Source: Lederbergia citrisecunda
GTDB taxonomy: Bacteria > Bacillota > Bacilli > Bacillales > Bacillaceae_C
Reading direction: 5' to 3'
Assembly: GCF_018343695.1 (NCBI RefSeq)
Contig: NZ_JAGYPJ010000001.1
Coordinates: 4,157,631-4,221,630 of the forward strand
DNA length: 64,000 bases
The notes beneath the pieces were generated by a model. That model was not told the origin of the DNA. It made no database searches and worked only from the letters and a program-made list of their open reading frames with translations. Position numbers and translations under genes: made by a program. Positions 8,257 to 15,945 of the stretch are shown here, one piece after another. Positions within the stretch are counted from its first letter, which is position 1. Every line of letters begins with the position of its first letter.

Positions 8257-9606
8257 CTATGTTTCTTCCTTTTTTCCTTGTATAAAGAGTTTAAAGTAAT
8301 CTTCCCCGAAACTATTTTTATTCGCCATAAACATTACAAAACCAATTAATGATAATGCGAGACCTGCCATACCAGCGATTGTTGAGAAAAACAAAATGAC
8401 ATATCTTGCTACCCTAATGGCAAAACTCATTTCATTAATGGGGATGACAAATGTAGAAATCGCTACTGCAGAAACGATAATAATCATAATATTTGACGTT
8501 AAAGCCGCTTCCGTAGCGGCTGTACCTAAAATTAACCCCCCGACCGTCGTTGCTGTTGCACTGACGGCTTTCGGAAGGCGAATACTCGCCTCGGTTAATA
8601 GTTCCATAACAATGAGCATTAATAATACTTCTATATAAGAAGGGTATGGTACTCCTACACGACTTCCAGCTACTGATAATGCTAATTCTGAACGGAAAAT
8701 ATCTGGATTATAGGAAGTTACTCCGACATATAAGCCAGGTAGTGCAAGGCAATTAAAAAAACCGATATATCGAAGAAAAGTAGTGAATTTTGTGATCCAA
8801 TAGGGATGATAATTATCTTCCATTGCAGTCATAAAATCAAAAAAGACTGCAGGAGCAAGGATTGCGTTTGAATCACCATCCAACAGGATTATGACTTTTC
8901 CACCTGATAAATTATAACTAATGCGATCCGTCCTTTCGGTTAACAACGTATTTGGCAAAAGAGTACGTTTTTTGTTGTTTAGATAGCGAACTACATCGGC
9001 ACTTGCGAGAAAAACGTCATTGTCCAGGGAATGAATCCTTGATTTTATATCTAATAGTGCTTCTTTTTTTACTGTTTCTTGATCATATACTACTGCTAAA
9101 GACTGATTTGATTTATTACCAATTGTAAACATATCAATTTTGAGGGAAGGATGATGATACCGTTGGCGGATCATATTAAGATTAGTCATAATATCTTCGC
9201 TTAGAGCATATTGTGGTCCTTGAATTGTTGGCTCAACATTACTTAGGAGCGGTACATCTGTATGTACCTTTTTAAAATCAAATAAGAGGACAGTCCCATT
9301 GACCCCAATTGCCACACTACCCTTAGATAATTCTTGTAGAACTTGTTCTTCGGAAAGTATTTCCTGTTGGTTTGTAAGTGAAGTCAGGTAAGCCTCAATA
9401 TTTTCCATGGAATTCATTTCGAAAAATGGCTTAATAACTATACTTTGAAGTTTTTCCCCATCAACAACTGTTTTAATATATATAAGTTCTATTTGTTTAT
9501 TTTCGATATGAAGTGGAGTATGGGTAAAATCAAAGGTTGATTGTAATTGCTCGGTAAGCCATGGAAAGGTAGTGGACACATTTAATTTTTTTTCTTTTTT
9601 TAGCAT
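8257..9606 (-). CDS. Spore germinant receptor subunit, GerA type
   Basis: The 449-residue GerA-family protein has a long hydrophilic N-terminal half (about residues 1-255). The hydrophobic C-terminal half holds the conserved LLDGDSNAILAPAVFFDFM stretch and GVPYPSYIEVLLMLIVMELL with TEASIRLP. These features place it firmly in the family, although it is slightly shorter than GerAA-type proteins of about 480 residues. The frame could start 31 codons earlier, but those codons (MYVFLYKFLHKFHF...) do not look like the family. ATG 9606 has a GGAGTGG sequence about 10 nt upstream. It is the first gene of a ger operon expressed, by family precedent, in the forespore. Confidence 0.9.
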   Translation of the reverse strand: MLKKEKKLNVSTTFPWLTEQLQSTFDFTHTPLHIENKQIELIYIKTVVDGEKLQSIVIKPFFEMNSMENIEAYLTSLTNQQEILSEEQVLQELSKGSVAIGVNGTVLLFDFKKVHTDVPLLSNVEPTIQGPQYALSEDIMTNLNMIRQRYHHPSLKIDMFTIGNKSNQSLAVVYDQETVKKEALLDIKSRIHSLDNDVFLASADVVRYLNNKKRTLLPNTLLTERTDRISYNLSGGKVIILLDGDSNAILAPAVFFDFMTAMEDNYHPYWITKFTTFLRYIGFFNCLALPGLYVGVTSYNPDIFRSELALSVAGSRVGVPYPSYIEVLLMLIVMELLTEASIRLPKAVSATATTVGGLILGTAATEAALTSNIMIIIVSAVAISTFVIPINEMSFAIRVARYVILFFSTIAGMAGLALSLIGFVMFMANKNSFGEDYFKLFIQGKKEET

Positions 9607-10312
9607 AGTAGATTTACCACTCCATAAAATATCGTGATATAGAATAGCATCACCAATGAAATGAAATTTATGTAAAAACTTGTATAAAAAAACATACAAA
9701 AGGGAAAAAAGTTTAAGTTATAATTGGATAATATCGCTCTGTTTTTTGAATATTATCTTTTAGTAGTTTCAAGTAGGACATGTCATTTAGAATTCATCGT
9801 GTTTCCAGTGTTTGTGCTACAAGAAGTTCGATGCTAAATGATTTCAATAGCGACCGTTGAAAAGCTAATAATAATGTTTGAAAATCCGGCTATAATGGTT
9901 GATAGGATAAAAGGACTAGCAATAAAAACTGAAGTTTCTGTCATTTTTATTGCTTATTGTGGTTACTTTTTTGCTAAAACGGGGTATCCAATTTTTATAA
10001 TCAATTTTCAAGTGTTGTGTCTTTAACAAACATAGGAGAATGACTAATAATGTTCCTAAGTATTTTGACATCTATCAAGTTTGGCTAAAGTTTTACATAT
10101 TTTACATTCTTTTGTCATTGATGTGGAAGGGTGCACGAAAGATCAAGACATGGCATGTATGTATAAATAATAGTCAATATCAATGCAGAAGTGGTGCGTT
10201 AGATCATCTGCTTATTTTTATGGGTTCCAACTATTTCCACTGGATTTTTTTTGAAAAAGCAGTATAATATTTACGTTCATTTTAATTTTAAAAGATTAAG
10301 GGGTTGTTTGAG
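9607..10312. other. Divergent intergenic region between ger operon and ltaS, no gene supported
   Basis: About 700 bp of AT-rich DNA separate gerA from ltaS. Two short plus-strand frames (9838-10026 and 10040-10267) have neither a well-placed Shine-Dalgarno nor recognisable protein features. A TATAAT at 10263-10268, about 45 bp before ltaS, could be its -10 box, but no good -35 pairs with it. Nothing else is seen. Confidence 0.5.
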
Positions 10313-12235
10313 TTGGAAAGACTTAAAAAGTTTGGCGTAAGTCTTAATGACAAGAACGTCCAATTCTTTCTAATAGCTGTTATCCTTTTTTGGATTAAGA
10401 CGTATATAACGTATCGAATAGAATTTAATTTAGGAATTGATAATGGATTGCAACAATTTTTGCTTTTCATTAATCCGATCAGCTCTACTTTATTTTTTCT
10501 CGGGCTATCGTTTTTGAGCAAGAAAAAACGTTGGGGAGCAATATTAGTTGGAATTGAGTTTGTAATGTCTTTTTGGCTTTATGCGAATGTTGTGTATTAC
10601 CGGTTTTTTAACGACTTTATTACGTTGCCGGTTATTTCACAGCTAAAAGTAAATGGGGGCCAAACAGATAGTGCATTGTCGTTAATGTCACCGTTTGATG
10701 TGTTTTATTTCACGGATACGATTATTCTTTTATTATTGTTAGTTTCAAAAAGATTTTCATTGAAGGAACGTTCAAATAAAAAGATCGCTTTGGTACCTCT
10801 AACGCTTGCTGTTGCCATTTTTATGGTTAACTTGTCGTTGGCGGAAGCGGATCGGCCTGAGTTGCTTACAAGATCGTTTGACCGTAACTATCTTGTGAAA
10901 TACCTAGGAATCAATAACTTTTCGATTTATGATGGAATCCAAAGTACAAGATCTTCAATGCAAAGAACTTTTGCAAGCAGCGATGATTTAACAGAAATCG
11001 AAAATAACATAAAAGCGAATTTTGCGAAGCCAAATCCTGTCTATTTTGGCAAGGCTAAAGGGATGAATGTGGTTTATATATCACTCGAATCATTACAGTC
11101 TTTTATCATTGACTATAAATTAAATGGTCAAGAAGTAACCCCATTTATGAATTCACTTGTACGAAATGGTGATGCTTTTTATTTCGATAACTTTTTTCAC
11201 CAAACAGGACAAGGAAAGACATCTGATGCAGAGTTTATGATGGAAAACTCATTATTCCCGTTATCACAAGGATCTGTATTTATTAATAAAGCGCAGAATA
11301 CGTACCAATCAGCACCTGCGATATTAAAATCTAGAGGATATACATCCGCGGCTTTTCACGGAAATTATAAAACATTCTGGAATAGAAATGAAATGTATAG
11401 AGCATTTGGATTCGACCACTTTTTCGACGCGACGTACTATGATATGGCGACGGAAAATGTTAAAAACTATGGGATGAAAGATAAACCGTTTTTGAAAGAA
11501 TCCATGCCTTTATTGGAATCACTCCCAGAACCGTTTTATTCAAAATTTATTTTGCTATCAAATCACTTTCCATTTGCAATGGATGAAGGGGACACAGATT
11601 TTCCAGCTGGAGATTTCGGCGATAAAGTAGTAAATCAATATTTCCAATCCGCTCATTATATGGACCAGGCTTTGGAACAATTTTTCAATGATTTAAAGGC
11701 TGATGGTCTATATGACAAAACCGTTATTGTGATGTACGGGGATCATTACGGAATTTCCGAAAACCACAATGATGCGATGGCTCAAGTAACGGGAGAAGAG
11801 ATTACGCCATTTAAAAATACACAGCTACAGCGTGTGCCACTTTTTATCCACGTACCTGGAATGCAAGGAAAAACGATTCATAAATATAGTGGTGAAGTAG
11901 ATGTCATGCCAACGGTTCTTCATTTGCTTGGTGTTAATACAAACGATTATTTGCAAATAGGTAATGACATATTCTCTTCTGAATATAAGGAATTAGTACC
12001 TTTCCGAAATGGAGATTTTGTCTCACCTGAAGTGACGCAGGTAAATGGTAATTGTTATGCAACGGATACAGGTGAAGAATTGGATGTTCAACCTTGTGAA
12101 TCACTTGATCAGATCACCAAAGAAAAATTGGAACTATCCGATCGCATAGTTACGAAAGACTTATTGCGATTCTATAAGCCAGATGGATTTGTACCAATCA
12201 ATCCTGATGACTATCAATATAATAATGCAAAGTAA
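10313..12235 (+). CDS. ltaS: Lipoteichoic acid synthase (LtaS family)
   Basis: The protein of about 640 residues polymerises glycerol-phosphate from phosphatidylglycerol onto a glycolipid anchor outside the cell. Five membrane segments lie in the first ~190 residues, followed by an extracellular sulfatase-fold domain. The catalytic threonine is in FHQTGQGKTSDAEF. Metal and substrate ligands are seen in SLESLQSF, AAFHGNYKTFWNRNEMY and VMYGDHYGISENHND. TTG 10313 is chosen over TTG 10304 because AAGGGG ends 9 nt before it. Similarity to Bacillus LtaS is high along the whole length. Bacilli carry several paralogues, so it may be a specialised one. It is monocistronic with its own terminator. Confidence 0.9.
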   Translation: MERLKKFGVSLNDKNVQFFLIAVILFWIKTYITYRIEFNLGIDNGLQQFLLFINPISSTLFFLGLSFLSKKKRWGAILVGIEFVMSFWLYANVVYYRFFNDFITLPVISQLKVNGGQTDSALSLMSPFDVFYFTDTIILLLLLVSKRFSLKERSNKKIALVPLTLAVAIFMVNLSLAEADRPELLTRSFDRNYLVKYLGINNFSIYDGIQSTRSSMQRTFASSDDLTEIENNIKANFAKPNPVYFGKAKGMNVVYISLESLQSFIIDYKLNGQEVTPFMNSLVRNGDAFYFDNFFHQTGQGKTSDAEFMMENSLFPLSQGSVFINKAQNTYQSAPAILKSRGYTSAAFHGNYKTFWNRNEMYRAFGFDHFFDATYYDMATENVKNYGMKDKPFLKESMPLLESLPEPFYSKFILLSNHFPFAMDEGDTDFPAGDFGDKVVNQYFQSAHYMDQALEQFFNDLKADGLYDKTVIVMYGDHYGISENHNDAMAQVTGEEITPFKNTQLQRVPLFIHVPGMQGKTIHKYSGEVDVMPTVLHLLGVNTNDYLQIGNDIFSSEYKELVPFRNGDFVSPEVTQVNGNCYATDTGEELDVQPCESLDQITKEKLELSDRIVTKDLLRFYKPDGFVPINPDDYQYNNAK

Positions 12236-12254
12236 TTAGTAAAGCGTAAGACCC

Positions 12255-12302
12255 AGCCCTCTTATTATTCTGCTTTTTAGTGGAATGATGAGGGGCTTTT
12301 TT
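12255..12302 (+). terminator. Intrinsic terminator of ltaS
   Basis: A 16-bp imperfect stem, AGCCCTCTTATTATTC paired with GGAATGATGAGGGGCT, is followed by six T residues, 20 bp after the ltaS stop. Confidence 0.85.
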
Positions 12303-12368
12303 AGTTTGAATAACTTTTTCAATAGGGTACTTAATATTGAGTGGATGAGACATACATAAATTTTTGAA

Positions 12369-12624
12369 TTGGACAAAAAAAGAGAAAGGCCAGTGACTTT
12401 GTCCATCATAGAGCTTATGTTGGACAGAATGAGGGGAGCTTGAGAGATTTTGTCCGTCATAGTGTTTATATTGGACAGAATGAAGGAAGGGCGAGTGATT
12501 TTGTCCATCGTAGAACTTATAATGGACAGAATTAGATTAAGGGCGAATAAGTTTGACCAATATAGTGCTTATATTGGGTAAATCAGCGTAAGAGTGGAGA
12601 CTTTGTCCAAGACAAGGAAATTAG
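12369..12624. repeat. Degenerate tandem array, ~51-bp unit, about 5 copies (convergent gap ltaS/mhqD)
   Basis: Units begin with TTGGACA or ATGGACA at 12369, 12420, 12471, 12522 and about 12574, so the period is 51-52 bp. Each of the first four has an internal TTTGTCC or TTTGACC about 30 bp in. GGACA and TGTCC are complementary, so most units could fold as a hairpin. Units share roughly 60-80% of positions by eye. A 90-codon minus-strand frame across the array is a by-product of the repeats. Confidence 0.8.
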
Positions 12625-12626
12625 TC

Positions 12627-12668
12627 CAAAAAAACTTATTTGGGACGGACTCCAAATAAGTTTTTAAA
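12627..12668. terminator. Bidirectional intrinsic terminator, mainly for mhqD
   Basis: The 12-bp perfect stem AAACTTATTTGG / CCAAATAAGTTT has a T run on each strand (A7 to the left, T5 to the right). It lies about 40 bp beyond the mhqD stop. Confidence 0.75.
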
Positions 12669-12708
12669 GGGAAGAATCTAGTTTTTGCTTAAAACTAAAA
12701 GAGCAACA

Positions 12709-13311
12709 TTAGATTTTCAAAAACCACTCCGCCGCTTTTTCTACTTCGCCTCTTGTTAACTGGTGACCATAATTTTCCCAATGAATTTGTACATCAGCAC
12801 CTGCGTTTTGCAATATTTCCATCAAATCATTTGATTCTTGAGGAGTACATAATGGATCATTTTTACCTGCACCAATAAAAACTTTTGATCCACTTAAGTC
12901 CGGAAGTTCAATCCCACGTCGTGGTACCATTGGATGGAAAAGGATGGCTGCCTTCAAGCTATCCTTATAATGAAAAAGTAAGCTTCCAGCGATATTGGCA
13001 CCGTTAGAGTATCCAATGGCGACTACATTATTTCGATCAAATTGGTATTCCTTTGCACTTTCATCAATAAATAAATTCAATTCCTCTGTGCGTGAAACTA
13101 AATCTTCTTCATCAAACACACCTTCTGCTAATCGACGGAAGAAACGAGGCATTCCATTTTCCATCACATTGCCTCTAACCCCGAGGAGAGAAGAATGAGG
13201 AGAAATCATTTTTCCAATATTGATTAAATCGTGTTCTGTCCCGCCTGTTCCATGGAGGAGAAGGAGGGTAGGGGCATTAGGATCCTGCCCCTGTTCAAAA
13301 ATATGCTTCAT
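12709..13311 (-). CDS. mhqD: Alpha/beta hydrolase MhqD (quinone/electrophile response)
   Basis: The 200-residue carboxylesterase/phospholipase-type hydrolase carries the oxyanion motif LLLHGTGG, the nucleophile elbow GYSNG (Ser), an Asp in GAGKNDPLC and His in NYGHQLT, a complete triad. The wording (LLGVRGNVMENGMPRFFRRL, GVFDEEDLVSRT) is that of Bacillus MhqD (YodD), induced by hydroquinones, catechol and azo dyes under MhqR. ATG 13311 is preferred to the frame's first start 18 bp upstream because GGAGG lies 7 nt before it. It follows mhqE by 14 bp in the same transcript. Confidence 0.9.
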   Translation of the reverse strand: MKHIFEQGQDPNAPTLLLLHGTGGTEHDLINIGKMISPHSSLLGVRGNVMENGMPRFFRRLAEGVFDEEDLVSRTEELNLFIDESAKEYQFDRNNVVAIGYSNGANIAGSLLFHYKDSLKAAILFHPMVPRRGIELPDLSGSKVFIGAGKNDPLCTPQESNDLMEILQNAGADVQIHWENYGHQLTRGEVEKAAEWFLKI

Positions 13312-13325
13312 GTTCAAACCTCCAC

Positions 13326-14297
13326 TCAAATATTAGTATCCAATGGTTTTAATCGTGCTTCGATTTGTTCTCGTTGTGGTTCTAAAAATGGTGGAAGCGC
13401 AAGTGATTCACCTAAATGATCAATATGCTCGTCCGTATCAAAACCCGGTCCGTCCGTTGCAAGCTCAAATAAAATGCCGTTAGGCTCCCTGAAGTACAGT
13501 GAACGGAAGTAAAAACGGTCGACAAAACCAGAATTCGGAAATCTTGCAGCGCGAATTTTCTTGATCCATTCACGTAATTCATCTTCATCTTCTACACGGA
13601 AGGCTACGTGGTGAACACCACCTCGACCTAATCTTTCTGGTGGAAGATCGTTTCTTTCTTCTAGGTGTACTTCAGCACCGCTGCCACCTTCTCCTGTTTC
13701 AAAGACGATAATATCAGGTTGTCCTTCAATAGGGGATGGATATTGTCCAGCCTTACGAAATCCAAGCAATTCAGTTAAAACGATGGCTGTTGGTTCTGCG
13801 TTTCGAACTGTTAATTTTACCGGCCCTAATCCTGTTACACCATGCTCCCGTGGAACGACGCTTTTTTCCCAAGGGACTCCAGCAGCGACTCCAATATTTT
13901 GCTCGTCCGAAACAAGAATAAGACGTTGACCTTCGGGATCTTGAAACGCTAATGTTGCACGACCAGCACGCTCTTTTATTTCTTCGTGCTCAACGCCGAG
14001 TTCATCAAAACGCTTTTTCCAAAAATGTAGTGTTTCATCTTTTTTTACTCTAAGGGAGAGTGCAGATATACTGCTTACACCTTCATGATTACGTGCAGCA
14101 TTTGGAATTTCAAAAAAGGTCAATTCCGTTCCGGGATTTCCTCTTTCATCACCGTAGAAAAGATGATATACAGACGTGTCATCTTGGTTTACGGTCTTTT
14201 TAACAAGTCTCATTCCTAACACATTTGTATAAAAATCTACGTTTAACTTAGCATCTGCTGTCATAGCAGAAACGTGATGAATTCCTTTAAGTTGCAT
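13326..14297 (-). CDS. mhqE: Ring-cleaving dioxygenase-like glyoxalase-fold protein MhqE
   Basis: The 323-residue protein has two vicinal-oxygen-chelate (glyoxalase/extradiol dioxygenase) modules, at about 1-135 and 150-285. Likely metal ligands are His in GIHHVSAMT, His in GGVHHVAFR and Glu near ILFELATDGPGF. The family opens hydroquinone-type rings in bacilli. The gene pair mhqE-mhqD (yodE-yodD) has this same order in Bacillus subtilis, which supports the assignment over the paralogues MhqA and MhqO. GGAGG precedes the ATG by 7-8 nt. A strong promoter and a palindrome lie directly upstream. Confidence 0.88.
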   Translation of the reverse strand: MQLKGIHHVSAMTADAKLNVDFYTNVLGMRLVKKTVNQDDTSVYHLFYGDERGNPGTELTFFEIPNAARNHEGVSSISALSLRVKKDETLHFWKKRFDELGVEHEEIKERAGRATLAFQDPEGQRLILVSDEQNIGVAAGVPWEKSVVPREHGVTGLGPVKLTVRNAEPTAIVLTELLGFRKAGQYPSPIEGQPDIIVFETGEGGSGAEVHLEERNDLPPERLGRGGVHHVAFRVEDEDELREWIKKIRAARFPNSGFVDRFYFRSLYFREPNGILFELATDGPGFDTDEHIDHLGESLALPPFLEPQREQIEARLKPLDTNI

Positions 14298-14328
14298 GTA
14301 TAAACCCTCCTTATCAGTGGTTAAGCTT

Positions 14329-14387
14329 ATTGTACAATAATCACCTTAACTAGTCAATTATAAGTTACTTACATTTTGTAAGTTAAC
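14329..14387 (-). promoter_or_regulatory. mhqED promoter with candidate YodB/HxlR-type operator
   Basis: On the minus strand a near-consensus sigma-A promoter reads TTGACT (14357-14352), 17 bp, TACAAT (14334-14329). Directly upstream of the -35, at 14364-14387, is an inverted repeat, ACTTAC-N5-GTAAGT, extended by GTTA/TAAC. This resembles the TTACT/AGTAA-rich operators described for the quinone and aldehyde sensors YodB, CatR and HypR rather than the ATCTCGA-type MhqR palindrome. The regulator is inferred; no such gene is in the window. Confidence 0.6.
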
Positions 14388-14391
14388 AAAC

Positions 14392-14420
14392 ATGAAATGC
14401 CGAAACAAAAATGTCTCGGC
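14392..14420 (-). terminator. Probable terminator of the sleL-like gene
   Basis: The stem GCCGAGACA / TGTTTCGGC, read on the minus strand, has a 5-nt loop and is followed by ATTTCATG. The T tract is weak. It lies 3 bp after the stop codon. Confidence 0.5.
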
Positions 14421-14422
14421 TC

Positions 14423-15829
14423 TTATACTTTTCTAACGATAAAATTATTCTCGAGCAGGAGCCAATTTTGCGGGAATGGATATCCTAGCACCCAGTAACT
14501 GATTCCGCGCAATCCATGATCTTTTGCTAAATCAAATTTCGCTTGAGCGCTGCGGGCATCTTCAAACCATACTTCATGCTGTCTGCCTTGTTCATCTGTG
14601 TAACGATAGTATGGTGTTTGCGTAATCCGATCGTATTGAATCGCTGCATTATATTTGTTCGCTCGTCGGATGGCTTCTTGCATATCAAAAGTCTCCGCTT
14701 CTTGGCCTTTAACATGTGGTAGCAGCCAATCTCGAGCATATAGCTGAAAGCCCATAAAAATTTTATTTTTTGGTATAACGGTAACAGCATAATCAATGAC
14801 GCGTCTGATTTGGTTGAGAGGAGAAATTGCCTGGGGTGGACCAAATCTGTATCCCCATTCATATGTCATGAGAACGACAAAATCAACAATTCTTCCATGA
14901 GCATCATAATCGTGTGCTTCATATAACAATCCCTTTTGTTCACTGCTTGTTTTTGGGGCCAATGCTGTTGAAACAAAATAGCCTAATGGATGGAGGCGAT
15001 TGACGGCCCGTTGTAAAAATTGATTATACAGCTCGCGATCCGTTTGGCGAACATTTTCAAAATCAATATTTAATCCACGATAACCTTTCGCTTTCATAAT
15101 ATTGATAGCATTGGTTAAAAGCCTTTCTTGGAGCTGTACGTTGGATAGGATGGTGTGGGCAAGAGTTGTGCCAGGGTCTTGAAAAGTGAAATTGGTAATA
15201 CACATAATGGGCGCAACATTATTTTCCCCTGCTGCTTGGATGGCTTGTTCGTCTCGAATAGATGATAGACTTCCATCTGCCTGCATAATATACCCAAATG
15301 GGGTCATATACGTTAAATGTTCCCCAACTTCAAGAACTTCTCTACCACCAGTTTCTCCCATATTGATAATGTAGGCATTCACATCAATAGTCGGTTTTGG
15401 AAAAGGAATTATTAAGCGAGTTCCTATAAAAATAGTCATCTGGGTTAAATGATTTGCCCGCATGATTTCGCGGACAGTCGTCCCAAACCGCTGCGCAATC
15501 GTAGCTAAAGTATCTCCTGCTTGGACAACATACGTTCTTGGAGGTATGATGAGCTCTGTGCCAATATTAAGCATCGACGGATGTGTTAATTGATTCATTT
15601 GAATGATGGATTGAATCGGGACCCCATATTTTTGCGCAATTTTCCAAAGTGTTTCTCCACTCCTGACAACATGCTGCGTTGCTTCAATAGGAATGACAAG
15701 GGACTGACCTACTAACAACTTATTAGGATTTGGTAATTGGTTTGCTGCTGCAATGTTTTGAACAGTAATTCCATAATGGTTGGCAATACTCCATAAAGTA
15801 TCTCCCCTTCGAACTACATCAATAATCAT
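14423..15829 (-). CDS. LysM-GH18 spore cortex-lytic/peptidoglycan hydrolase (SleL/YaaH type)
   Basis: The 468-residue protein opens with three LysM peptidoglycan-binding repeats (about 3-47, 52-96, 98-142) and continues with a glycoside hydrolase family 18 domain (about 150-465). The catalytic signature is GLNIDFE, with Glu258 as the proton donor. SleL and YaaH cleave cortex peptidoglycan as N-acetylglucosaminidases during germination, and this architecture is typical, although those proteins have two LysM modules rather than three. There is no signal peptide, as in its homologues, which are made inside the mother cell and bound through LysM. It is monocistronic. Confidence 0.9.
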   Translation of the reverse strand: MIIDVVRRGDTLWSIANHYGITVQNIAAANQLPNPNKLLVGQSLVIPIEATQHVVRSGETLWKIAQKYGVPIQSIIQMNQLTHPSMLNIGTELIIPPRTYVVQAGDTLATIAQRFGTTVREIMRANHLTQMTIFIGTRLIIPFPKPTIDVNAYIINMGETGGREVLEVGEHLTYMTPFGYIMQADGSLSSIRDEQAIQAAGENNVAPIMCITNFTFQDPGTTLAHTILSNVQLQERLLTNAINIMKAKGYRGLNIDFENVRQTDRELYNQFLQRAVNRLHPLGYFVSTALAPKTSSEQKGLLYEAHDYDAHGRIVDFVVLMTYEWGYRFGPPQAISPLNQIRRVIDYAVTVIPKNKIFMGFQLYARDWLLPHVKGQEAETFDMQEAIRRANKYNAAIQYDRITQTPYYRYTDEQGRQHEVWFEDARSAQAKFDLAKDHGLRGISYWVLGYPFPQNWLLLENNFIVRKV

Positions 15830-15914
15830 CGAACCACCCCTAATCTGGTCATATGACTAATGTATGCTCGAGAAATCAGTGGAAGACTAGAAAAGAAAGA
15901 ATCCATTCAATCGT

Positions 15915-15934
15915 AAAAAACCCCCTTAGGGGGA
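15915..15934 (-). terminator. Intrinsic terminator of the EmrAB-like operon
   Basis: On the minus strand CCCCCTAAGGGGG is followed by a run of six T, 12 bp after the transporter stop codon. The loop is only 3 nt, so the actual stem is 5 bp. Confidence 0.65.
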
Positions 15935-15945
15935 TTGAAATTCGT

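Noticed and set aside
9838..10267. Two short plus-strand frames before ltaS
   Set aside because: The AGGAG before the second lies too close to its ATG, the first has no site, and neither peptide looks like a known family.
12236..12508. 90-codon minus-strand open frame
   Set aside because: It runs through the terminator and the 51-bp tandem array; its repeated LSNISSMMDKV-like pattern is caused by the repeats and there is no ribosome site.
12369..12624. CRISPR array
   Set aside because: Units are degenerate throughout, without constant repeats alternating with unique spacers, and no cas gene is present in the window. The same applies to 22899-23071, 24078-24370 and 36622-36880.
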